DNA of 64,000 nucleotides from Bacteroidota bacterium (GTDB lineage: Bacteria > Bacteroidota > Bacteroidia > Chitinophagales > Chitinophagaceae): NCBI GenBank assembly GCA_023416995.1, contig JAEZGI010000020.1:143319-207318 (forward strand), read 5' to 3'. This document shows, piece by piece, positions 1 through 7,310 of the stretch. Made by a program: the position numbers and the translations under genes. The notes under the pieces are model-generated. The model was not told where the DNA came from, ran no database searches, and worked only from the letters and a program-made list of their open reading frames with translations. Positions within the stretch are counted from its first letter, which is position 1. The number at the start of each line of letters is the position of its first letter.

Positions 1-924
1 TACGAAGTAAGGGCAACCCGACGCAATAACAATCTTCCTTTTTTTATCGCTCCCGAAATCCTCAACCAGGTTGAATGGTTTGATGGTGACATTCTCGATG
101 TGGTTTCACTCGATGAAGCCATGCAGGGTATAGATGCAGTAGTACATGCTGCAGCAAAAGTTTCGTTCCGGGAAAAAGACCGGGATGAAATGTTCCGCAC
201 CAATATTGAAGGCACCGCTAACGTGGTGAACCTGGCTATTGAGAACAAGATCAGCAAACTGTTATATGTAAGTTCAGTGGCGGCCATTGGACGTGTCAAA
301 AACGGCGCTACTGTTACAGAAAAACAGAAATGGGAGGAAAGCCCGTTAAATACCAACTATGCCATCAGCAAGTACCACGCTGAAATGGAAGTATGGCGGG
401 GTATGGGTGAAGGCCTGAATGTTACAGTCGTAAATCCGAGCACGATTCTTGGTTATGGAGACTGGAACGCTTCGAGTTGTGCCTTGTTTAAAAACGTTTA
501 TAAAGAGTTTCCATGGTATACCCGGGGAATAAATGGCTTTGTTGATGTTGAAGATGTGGCCAGGGCCGTGGTTTTATTACTTGATGCTTCGACCGAAGGC
601 GAACGTTTCATATTAAATGGTGAGAACTGGTCGTTTCAACAGTTGTTTAACCAGATCGCTGCAGGCTTCAGCAAAAAGCCTCCTTATCGTGAGGCAACGG
701 CTTTCATGGCAGAAGTTGCATGGCGATTCGACAAGATAAAAAGTTTGTTTACCGGCAAACCATCATTGCTTACCAGGGAATCGGCGCGGGTTTCACAAAC
801 AAAAACTTATTTCGATAACAATAAGATCCTTGCTGAACTACCCGGCTTTCGTTTCACCCCGCTGTCAGAAACAATTGCCAAGGCCTGCCGGGAATACCAG
901 CAATCGCCACAAACTATCCGTTAA
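1..924 (+). CDS. NAD(P)-dependent epimerase/dehydratase (extended SDR), 5' truncated by window edge
   Basis: The frame is open from base 1 to the TAA at 922-924, so the gene starts outside the window. The missing part holds the N-terminal GxxGxxG nucleotide-binding loop. What remains has the extended-SDR features: the D-A-V-V-H-A-A-A strand, a catalytic V-S-S-V-A-A segment, the YxxxK pair in N-Y-A-I-S-K, and the following N-P-S-T-I-L-G. Proteins of this kind act on nucleotide sugars, dihydroflavonol-like ketones or similar substrates with a cytosolic NAD(P)H cofactor. The substrate cannot be told from this sequence. A GTG at 100 is an internal codon and not a convincing start. Confidence 0.88.
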   Translation, partial: YEVRATRRNNNLPFFIAPEILNQVEWFDGDILDVVSLDEAMQGIDAVVHAAAKVSFREKDRDEMFRTNIEGTANVVNLAIENKISKLLYVSSVAAIGRVKNGATVTEKQKWEESPLNTNYAISKYHAEMEVWRGMGEGLNVTVVNPSTILGYGDWNASSCALFKNVYKEFPWYTRGINGFVDVEDVARAVVLLLDASTEGERFILNGENWSFQQLFNQIAAGFSKKPPYREATAFMAEVAWRFDKIKSLFTGKPSLLTRESARVSQTKTYFDNNKILAELPGFRFTPLSETIAKACREYQQSPQTIR

Positions 925-926
925 TA

Positions 927-934
927 TACTTTTG
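927..934 (+). promoter_or_regulatory. Bacteroidota -7 element for the 974 gene
   Basis: TACTTTTG matches the Bacteroidota -7 consensus TAnnTTTG exactly. It begins three bases after the stop codon of the epimerase and lies 40 bases before the next ATG, a normal leader length. No good TTG is seen 17-23 bases upstream, so the -33 part is weak. Confidence 0.5.
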
Positions 935-973
935 CAAATACTGGTACGTTTATACAGCAATCAAACTCATTAA

Positions 974-2050
974 ATGAAAAGAGTTCTCTGTTCCATAGTG
1001 CTGATGGTTTTTGTCATCAATGTCAACGCACAACAATTTTCCATTCTTGGGAAAGTAATTGATTCAGCAAGCGGTCAGCCGATGAGTAAAGCATCCGCAT
1101 TTTGCCAAAACACCACCTTCGGAACCATCACTAACAATGATGGTTTGTTCTATATGAACCTTCCGAATGGAGGTTACGATCTGGTGATATCATTTACGGG
1201 GTATGAGAAACAACTACGACGGATCAGCAATACCCAGTCGAACTCCGACACCATCATTTTTATGATGGTACCTCAAGACAATTCAATGGCAGAGGTAGCA
1301 GTTGTAGCAAGTAATGAAGTGCCGGACGGATGGGTAAAATATGGTAATTTTTTCACAGAAAATTTTATCGGAACTACACCAAATGCAACGAGTGTTTATA
1401 TTGAAAACCCGGAAACACTACGTTTTTTCTATACAAAAAAAAGGAACCGGCTTAAGGTAACTGCCCGTGAAGATGTGATCGTAATGAATGCGGCATTGGG
1501 TTATCGCATCCGGTACCAGCTGGATTCATTTAGCTACGACTACAATTCAAACATCAGCCAATACACCGGTTACCCGCTGTTCGAAGAAATCGATACCACG
1601 GAAGAAGTAAGTACACAATGGATAAAAAACCGTGCAAGGACCTATCTCGGATCCCGGTTACACTTCATGCGTAGTTTCTACGACAGCCTGGTTGAAGAAG
1701 AAGGTTTTGTTGTTGAGAAAATGACGGGCGGTCCAAAAAGCACCAAAGGGACCGCTATCGAAAACCTGTACGACAGCACGATCTATTTTGCAGACAGCAG
1801 TGGCGTTGAGGTTGACTGGAAGGGCCGCTATCGTATAAGTTACCGTAAGGTATTGCCTGAAAAGAAGTTTCTCCAGGAGTTCAAACTGCCGGCCAGTACC
1901 AATATGCAGGTTACCCTGCTTGATGTAAGCAACGGATTTGTGATAGAACAAAACGGTTATTTCTATGAACAGTATGAAGTAATCAACTCTGGCTACTGGG
2001 CCTGGAAAAAGCTGGCAGAACTGCTACCATATAATTACGAATACCAATAA
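974..2050 (+). CDS. Secreted protein with carboxypeptidase-regulatory-like domain
   Basis: A 358-residue protein with a signal peptide (hydrophobic residues 4-19, cleavage near N-A-Q). Residues about 22-100 form a CarboxypepD_reg-like beta-sandwich: G-K-V-I-D-S-A-S-G-Q-P followed by the T-N-N-D-G-L-F and V-I-S-F-T-G-Y-E motifs typical of Bacteroidota outer-membrane proteins. The remaining 250 residues are a conserved-looking but unassigned region without a beta-barrel terminus. It is probably periplasmic or attached to the outer membrane. It has its own -7 promoter element at 927-934, and its end lies 5 bases from the convergent lpxD stop. Function is unknown. Confidence 0.8.
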   Translation: MKRVLCSIVLMVFVINVNAQQFSILGKVIDSASGQPMSKASAFCQNTTFGTITNNDGLFYMNLPNGGYDLVISFTGYEKQLRRISNTQSNSDTIIFMMVPQDNSMAEVAVVASNEVPDGWVKYGNFFTENFIGTTPNATSVYIENPETLRFFYTKKRNRLKVTAREDVIVMNAALGYRIRYQLDSFSYDYNSNISQYTGYPLFEEIDTTEEVSTQWIKNRARTYLGSRLHFMRSFYDSLVEEEGFVVEKMTGGPKSTKGTAIENLYDSTIYFADSSGVEVDWKGRYRISYRKVLPEKKFLQEFKLPASTNMQVTLLDVSNGFVIEQNGYFYEQYEVINSGYWAWKKLAELLPYNYEYQ

Positions 2051-2055
2051 AGATC

Positions 2056-3000
2056 CTAACTACCCATCACTTTCTTCCATAACTCAGGAACTCGTTTTAT
2101 CCAGACGAGTTCCTTTTTTTTGATCGCAGCATCTTCTGCCGGCGAACCAAAATACACCTTGCCACCCTCGAGCGTTTTACCTACACCACTTTGAGCAAGT
2201 ATCACTGCGTTATCACCGATCGATAATGTTTTTGAGACCCCTACCTGGCCCCACAGAATAACACCATCACCCAATGTGGTCGCGCCGGCGATACCAACCT
2301 GGGCCGCTATCAAGCAGTTTGATCCGATGACCGTATCGTGCCCGATATGCACCATGTTATCGATCTTGGTACCACTGCCGATTCTTGTATCATGACTCAC
2401 TCCCCGATCAATGGTACAGCCTGCACCAATTTCCGCATGGTCTTCTATAACCACTTTGCCCCCACTGGCCATTTTTTTGTACCAGATCGGTCGGTCCTTT
2501 TTTGTGTTGTAATAAAAAGCGTCCGAACCAATTACGGTTCCTGCCTGGATCACCACGTTATTACCAATCTCAGTATAATCAAGTATGGTAACGTTGGGAT
2601 GAATAATACAATGCTCGCCTATGCGTACGTGATGACCAATAAAAGCGTTTGGTGCTATATATGAAGAGGCCGCGATCTGTGCCGTATCACTTACCAGTTG
2701 CGTTGCCGGAACAAATGGCCGGAAATGTTGTACGATCTTTTGATATGCTTCAAACGGCTGCTCAACTATCAGCAGGGCTTTGTGTGCGGGGAATTCGGTT
2801 TTACGATTTATTATAATGAAACTCGCGGCAGAATTAATACACTTATCGTAATATTTCGGGTGGTCCACAAACACCAGGTCACCGGTTTCTACTTTGTGTA
2901 TTTCATTGATTCCTGTTGCCTGCGCTGCCGTATTACCGATCAGTTCGGCGTTTATCAAATCTGCTATCCATTGCAGGGAAACCGGTGAAGGAAATTTCAT
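2056..3000 (-). CDS. lpxD: UDP-3-O-acylglucosamine N-acyltransferase (LpxD family)
   Basis: LpxD adds the second hydroxyacyl chain to UDP-acylglucosamine in lipid A synthesis in the cytosol. The 314-residue protein has the N-terminal LpxD uridine-binding region (residues 1-95) and then a left-handed beta-helix of hexapeptide repeats (about 105-285, e.g. I-A-P-N-A-F, I-G-S-G-T-K). His221 in H-I-G-H-D aligns with the catalytic His of the E. coli I-A-H-N motif. It is slightly short for LpxD (usually about 340). Many Bacteroidota carry an additional LpxD-like paralogue, so it may not be the main lipid A enzyme. The start ATG follows a -7 element at 3031-3038 by about 30 bases. Confidence 0.85.
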   Translation of the reverse strand: MKFPSPVSLQWIADLINAELIGNTAAQATGINEIHKVETGDLVFVDHPKYYDKCINSAASFIIINRKTEFPAHKALLIVEQPFEAYQKIVQHFRPFVPATQLVSDTAQIAASSYIAPNAFIGHHVRIGEHCIIHPNVTILDYTEIGNNVVIQAGTVIGSDAFYYNTKKDRPIWYKKMASGGKVVIEDHAEIGAGCTIDRGVSHDTRIGSGTKIDNMVHIGHDTVIGSNCLIAAQVGIAGATTLGDGVILWGQVGVSKTLSIGDNAVILAQSGVGKTLEGGKVYFGSPAEDAAIKKKELVWIKRVPELWKKVMGS

Positions 3001-3030
3001 TTGAGCTGTTTTTGTTTAATTGATGCCGCA

Positions 3031-3038
3031 CAAAAGTA
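3031..3038 (-). promoter_or_regulatory. -7 promoter element of lpxD
   Basis: Read on the minus strand this is TACTTTTG, a perfect TAnnTTTG. It lies 31 bases upstream of the lpxD ATG. A TTG at the usual -33 distance is not visible. Confidence 0.45.
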
Positions 3039-3470
3039 AACCACACCCGCAAAAGAGGTTGTAAAACTTAGAGATTCCTTTTTTATGATCCCTCAATTCA
3101 AAGTAATCTCAGGTTTTAAATGATTTTCCGGGCCACCCGCCAATGTATTTTGAAAATTTAATCTCATGCTTTTTAGGAAACGGGTAACCAGATTAAGGTG
3201 ATTATGCAACAAAGAAATCAGATCTTTTTTTAACCGCCCGATGGTGTTATCTAAAATCAACTCAGCATATAAATGAGTGCCATCAACGGTTTCAGGAAGT
3301 ATGTTTTTGTAAGAAGAATTAATACTTGAAGATGATGATTCTCATTATGCATTTATAATTTGCAACTGCTTGCAAACATGCTCGCTTTTCCACAAGCAAA
3401 ATTTTAAATTGTGCATAAAATTTATTGCAATTTTTTTTTCGATAGAAGAAATTCTTTTTAATATTGTGAA

Positions 3471-3543
3471 GGGAAATTGCTTCCCACTACTTACTAACCC
3501 ATCTACATAATAAATCTCCCGAGTCATCGGGAGGTTTTTTTTT
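3471..3543 (+). terminator. Two-hairpin leader ending in a terminator that abuts the next start codon
   Basis: First hairpin: GGGAA (3471-3475) pairs with TTCCC (3481-3485). Second hairpin: CTCCCGA (3516-3522) pairs with TCGGGAG (3527-3533) around a GTCA loop, then G and nine T (3535-3543). The second is a textbook rho-independent terminator. The ATG of the pseudouridine synthase follows at 3549, with GAGG at 3544-3547. Either it ends a short upstream transcript, or it is an attenuator for the downstream gene. Confidence 0.75.
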
Positions 3544-3548
3544 GAGGT

Positions 3549-4133
3549 ATGCCGAACTACTTTACCATTTACAAACCTTTCCAGGTACTTAGTCAGTTCT
3601 CTCCCGAACCTGGCAAACGCAGTTTGAAAGATGTTTATTCATTTCCAAAAGATGTATATCCGGTAGGCCGGCTTGATTATGACAGTGAAGGTTTACTCAT
3701 CATCACGAATGATACTGGTTTGAATCACCGTTTATTGAATCCGGCCTTTGCACATGAACGCGAATACTGGGTGCAGGTGGAAGGTATCATCACGAACCAC
3801 GCGCTTACGCAACTTTGCTCCGGAGTTAATATCACAGTGAACGGCAAAACACATCATACCAAAACCGCCTATGCCACTGCATTTGAAAAGGAACCGCCGG
3901 TTTTTGAACGTAACCCGCCGGTACGTTTCAGAAAACATATTCCCACCAGTTGGATTAGTCTCACATTAACTGAAGGTAAAAACAGGCAGGTCAGAAAGAT
4001 GACAGCGGCAGTTGGTTTTCCTACGCTACGGCTTATTCGTTATCGCATCGGGAAACTCACAATCGACAGCCTGGAGCCAGGTGGATTTGCAGAATGGCAA
4101 AGACGTGATCTCTATGATCTCTTAGGCTTATGA
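3549..4133 (+). CDS. RsuA/RluE-family rRNA pseudouridine synthase
   Basis: Isomerises a specific uridine in rRNA to pseudouridine. The 194-residue protein lacks an S4 domain, like E. coli RluE. It has the family start Y-F-T-I-Y-K-P, the catalytic motif V-G-R-L-D-Y-D-S-E-G-L-L with nucleophile Asp43, and the late E-G-K-N-R-Q-V-R-K-M motif. The family alignment fixes the ATG at 3549 as the start, so the terminator hairpin six bases before it is truly in the leader. RluE-type specificity (23S U2457) is inferred from the S4-less architecture only. Confidence 0.9.
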   Translation: MPNYFTIYKPFQVLSQFSPEPGKRSLKDVYSFPKDVYPVGRLDYDSEGLLIITNDTGLNHRLLNPAFAHEREYWVQVEGIITNHALTQLCSGVNITVNGKTHHTKTAYATAFEKEPPVFERNPPVRFRKHIPTSWISLTLTEGKNRQVRKMTAAVGFPTLRLIRYRIGKLTIDSLEPGGFAEWQRRDLYDLLGL

Positions 4134-4222
4134 TCAATACGTTAATGCCTTCCGATGAACAAATAAAGCGACCCGTTAATCCCTATCAATCGTTATCTTG
4201 CTGACATAAAAAAATTGGGACT

Positions 4223-5098
4223 ATGCTTAAATCCATGACAGGTTTTGGGAGAACAGAAAGATCAGTGGGAGACAAAACATTTCTGGTAGATATCAAATCA
4301 CTAAACGGCAAACAGTTTGAACTTAACCTGAAGATGCCGGCATTTTTAAAACCTTTTGAATTTGAGATCCGGACCCTCTTATCCAAAAATCTAAACCGCG
4401 GAACAGTAGATTGTACAATCAGTCTCAAGGAAACAGGGAGTGCAAAACCGGTCAGCATCAATACCGATCTGGCAAAAGCTTATTATAAACCAATAGCAGA
4501 TCTTTCTGCAGCATTAAATCTTGACGCCTCATCCATCCTCAGCACCCTGCTGAAATTACCCGAGGTAATTACACCAACGGGGGAAACACTTACCGATTCG
4601 GAGTGGGATGAATTTAAAAAAGTTGTGTTGGCTGCCATCGACGATCTCAACAATCACCGGCTGGAAGAAGGTAAATCCCTCGAAAGGGACCTCTTGCTCC
4701 GTATCACCAATATCCAGCAGCAACAGGATGAAATTGTAAAACTCGAACCGGCCCGGAAACAAAAGATCCGCGACGGTCTTGTAAAAGTGCTGGAAGAAAA
4801 TGTTGGTAAGGAAAATTACGACCCCAATCGTCTTGAACAGGAACTGATTTACTACATCGAAAAGATTGACATCAGTGAAGAACAGGTGCGTTTGAAAAAT
4901 CATTGCGATTACTTCAAAACATTGCTGCAATCAAACGATGAAGGAAAAGGCAAAAAACTTTCTTTTATTCTCCAGGAGATCGGGCGTGAAATCAATACCA
5001 CCGGCGCCAAGGCCTACGACTCCAGTATCCAGCAATACGTGATACAGATGAAAGATGAACTGGAGAAGGCAAAAGAACAGGTACTCAATGCGCTTTGA
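4223..5098 (+). CDS. yicC: YicC family endoribonuclease
   Basis: A 291-residue YicC protein with the family N-terminus M-L-K-S-M-T-G-F-G-R and the C-terminal D-E-L-E-K-A-K-E-Q-V-L-N region. E. coli YicC is an endoribonuclease implicated in turnover of the RyhB sRNA, and the family is widespread. It is cytosolic and of normal length. It is the first gene of a plus-strand run that continues with gldH and a two-component system. In many Bacteroidota yicC sits next to gmk, but here gmk is about 37 kb away. Confidence 0.92.
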   Translation: MLKSMTGFGRTERSVGDKTFLVDIKSLNGKQFELNLKMPAFLKPFEFEIRTLLSKNLNRGTVDCTISLKETGSAKPVSINTDLAKAYYKPIADLSAALNLDASSILSTLLKLPEVITPTGETLTDSEWDEFKKVVLAAIDDLNNHRLEEGKSLERDLLLRITNIQQQQDEIVKLEPARKQKIRDGLVKVLEENVGKENYDPNRLEQELIYYIEKIDISEEQVRLKNHCDYFKTLLQSNDEGKGKKLSFILQEIGREINTTGAKAYDSSIQQYVIQMKDELEKAKEQVLNAL

Positions 5099-5144
5099 TC
5101 AACTTGGTTACAATTACCCGAATACGCTGTAAAACCCGGTTCAC

Positions 5145-5615
5145 TTGAAAAACACCATATTATTTTTGCTGCTTCTTACCTTGTTAGGCTCATGCCAGAC
5201 AAGCATCGATGTATTCGAAAAAAATGTCGCGATCCCAAACCATGAATGGAGCGCTGACTTCAAACCCTCTGTCAGTTTCACTGTTAGCGACACCGCGGCC
5301 CGATACAATATCTATGCAGTGGTAAGACACACGGATGCCTACCAGTTTAACAATATCTGGATCAACATTTACACGCTTACGCCGGGTGATACAACCGCCC
5401 GGAAACAACAACTCGATCTGCGTCTTGCAACTGACGACAAAGGCTGGCTCGGGAGCGGCATGGATGACATCTTTGAACATCGCATACTGATCACCGCCCA
5501 GCCTGAACCTTTATCCAAACCAGGTAAATACAGTTTTACACTCGAAAACATTATGCGCGTGGATCCGCTGCCGGGTGTTCTGAATGTTGGAATCAGGGTT
5601 GAAAAGGCGAAATAA
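5145..5615 (+). CDS. gldH: Gliding motility lipoprotein GldH
   Basis: A 156-residue lipoprotein starting on TTG, with lipobox L-L-G-S-C (Cys17). It matches GldH: D-V-F-E-K-N after the Cys, the I-Y-A-V-V-R-H strand, the W-L-G-S-G-M-D-D-I-F motif and the final L-N-V-G-I-R-V-E-K. GldH is needed for gliding and type IX secretion in Flavobacterium johnsoniae, where it is a membrane lipoprotein. No ATG lies near the lipoprotein signal, so TTG is the likely start. The next gene starts only 8 bases downstream, so gldH is probably cotranscribed with the sensor kinase and response regulator. Confidence 0.85.
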   Translation: MKNTILFLLLLTLLGSCQTSIDVFEKNVAIPNHEWSADFKPSVSFTVSDTAARYNIYAVVRHTDAYQFNNIWINIYTLTPGDTTARKQQLDLRLATDDKGWLGSGMDDIFEHRILITAQPEPLSKPGKYSFTLENIMRVDPLPGVLNVGIRVEKAK

Positions 5616-5623
5616 GTGCAGCC

Positions 5624-6598
5624 ATGAATAACGCGTCCAAAAAGAAGTTGGCCGTAGCTACGGTGGTATACTGGTTCCTGTTAGGATACATTATAGCCAT
5701 CCTGCTATTCTGGTTTATCGTTCTGGAGCGCCAAAACAGGCAGATGGCAAATTTTCGCCTGAATGAACTAAAAAAGGATCATCCCGCTTTTGAACAAAAG
5801 GCCGCTGAAATCGAGGCAGATAAAAGATTAAAAACAACACAATACATTGGAGAAGGCATCACCTTTCTTGCCATGATACTCGTTGGTGCTTTGTTCGTAT
5901 ACCGTGCCGTACGAAAACAAATCATCCTGCAACAACAACAGCAAAACTTCATGATGGCTGTTACCCATGAGCTAAAAACACCCATCGCTGTTGCCAAACT
6001 GAACCTGGAAACAATGCAAAGGCATCAGTTAGATGACTCCCGCAGGCAAAAAATATTGCAAATGACACTGCAGGAGATCAACCGTTTGAATAACCTGGCA
6101 AGCAACATACTGGTTTCATCACAACTGGAAGGTGGTCGATACAGGGTAGGTAAGGAAGAACTGAATTTTTCCGATCTGGTTTCAAGCTGCGTACAGGACT
6201 ATGTGAGCAGGTTCCCCGAACGCAAATGGATAACTGAAATTACACCGGAAGTAGATATCAAAGGTGATTCCCTGCTTCTTCAGATACTCGTCAATAACCT
6301 TCTTGACAACGCTATGAAGTATTCTCCAAAAGATACTCCCATCACTACAAAACTTGCCAAAGCAAATAAGAAGGTTGTATTGTCGGTGCTTGACGAAGGA
6401 AACGGCATCCCCGATCATGAAAAAGGAAAGATCTTCGAGAAATTTTATCGCATCGGCACGGAAGAAACCAGGACGGCGAAAGGAACTGGAATAGGCCTGT
6501 ATCTTTGCAGCAAAATCGCGGACGACCACAATGCAGACATTCGTGTGACAGACAATCAACCGACCGGCGCTAATTTTAGCATTCGATTTTCGGTTTAA
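5624..6598 (+). CDS. Two-component sensor histidine kinase
   Basis: A 324-residue membrane kinase. Two transmembrane helices (about 12-33 and 77-94) flank a short 43-residue periplasmic segment, too small for a ligand-binding fold. The kinase core follows without a clear HAMP domain: a Gln-rich linker, the H-box V-T-H-E-L-K-T-P with His115, the N-box N-N-L-L-D-N-A, the G1 box D-E-G-N-G-I-P, and the G2 box G-T-G-I-G-L-Y-L. The response regulator gene begins 10 bases downstream. Signal unknown. Being directly behind gldH suggests an envelope role, which is an inference. Confidence 0.93.
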   Translation: MNNASKKKLAVATVVYWFLLGYIIAILLFWFIVLERQNRQMANFRLNELKKDHPAFEQKAAEIEADKRLKTTQYIGEGITFLAMILVGALFVYRAVRKQIILQQQQQNFMMAVTHELKTPIAVAKLNLETMQRHQLDDSRRQKILQMTLQEINRLNNLASNILVSSQLEGGRYRVGKEELNFSDLVSSCVQDYVSRFPERKWITEITPEVDIKGDSLLLQILVNNLLDNAMKYSPKDTPITTKLAKANKKVVLSVLDEGNGIPDHEKGKIFEKFYRIGTEETRTAKGTGIGLYLCSKIADDHNADIRVTDNQPTGANFSIRFSV

Positions 6599-6608
6599 TT
6601 AACCCGTT

Positions 6609-7307
6609 ATGCCAAAGCTTTCGATTTTATTGGTGGAAGATGAAGAGAACCTGCACGAGGCACTTAAGCTAAACCTCGAACTGGAAGGCTATGAAGTAAC
6701 CTCCGCTTTTGATGGCACAGAAGCATTGAAAAAAGTGGAAGGAGAATACTTCGATTTGATTATTCTTGACGTCATGCTTCCTGAAATGGATGGCATCACG
6801 GTTACAGAAACCATACGTGTACAAAACAACGATGTACCGATCCTCATCCTGAGCGCACGCAACAATAGCGCTGACCGCGTTTTAGGTCTTAAAAAAGGTG
6901 CAGACGACTATCTCACAAAACCATTTAACCTCGAGGAATTGCTTTTGCGTGTGCAGAAGCTTATCAATAAAAACAAAAAACTGCTCGATAAAGATTTTGT
7001 AGGCGACCATTATAGTTTTGGTTCCAACAAGATCGACTTCAAGGCCCAGGAAGCGCTGATTAAAACAGGAGAAAAGATTCAATTAAGTAAAAAAGAAGCC
7101 ATGTTGCTGAAACTGCTTATTGAAAACAAAAACGAAGTGGTTCCGCGCGAGAAAATTTTACAAACTGTGTGGGGTTACAACGTTTATCCTACTACGCGCA
7201 CCATCGACAACTTTATCCTGAACTTCCGGAAATATTTTGAAGAGGATAGCCGCAATCCGCAGTATTTCCATTCAGTGAGAGGTGTGGGATACAAGTATTC
7301 AGAATAA
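6609..7307 (+). CDS. OmpR-family response regulator
   Basis: A 232-residue regulator with an N-terminal receiver domain (phosphoacceptor Asp54 in I-I-L-D-V-M-L-P, acidic pair Glu10-Asp11, Lys of D-D-Y-L-T-K-P-F) and a C-terminal winged helix (about 130-230, with V-W-G-Y and V-R-G-V-G-Y-K-Y). It is the cognate partner of the preceding kinase. It ends 3 bases from the convergent batD stop, with no terminator between them. Confidence 0.95.
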   Translation: MPKLSILLVEDEENLHEALKLNLELEGYEVTSAFDGTEALKKVEGEYFDLIILDVMLPEMDGITVTETIRVQNNDVPILILSARNNSADRVLGLKKGADDYLTKPFNLEELLLRVQKLINKNKKLLDKDFVGDHYSFGSNKIDFKAQEALIKTGEKIQLSKKEAMLLKLLIENKNEVVPREKILQTVWGYNVYPTTRTIDNFILNFRKYFEEDSRNPQYFHSVRGVGYKYSE

Positions 7308-7310
7308 CGC

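Larger units (their letters stand above)
3001..3548. other. 548-bp AT-rich intergenic region
   Basis: No supported gene. It holds the lpxD -7 element at 3031-3038 and, on the minus strand, an 82-codon open frame without ATG (3096-3341). That frame is preceded in the same phase by two adjacent stops and another 60-codon frame (3345-3527). At its right end is a leader-like stretch with two hairpins, described separately. Neither open frame resembles a family I recognise. Confidence 0.6.

Noticed and set aside
3345..3527. 60-codon minus-strand frame beginning with ATG
   Set aside because: The ATG lies inside the loop of the terminator hairpin and the sequence is AT-driven; kept only as part of a finding on a possible pseudogene.
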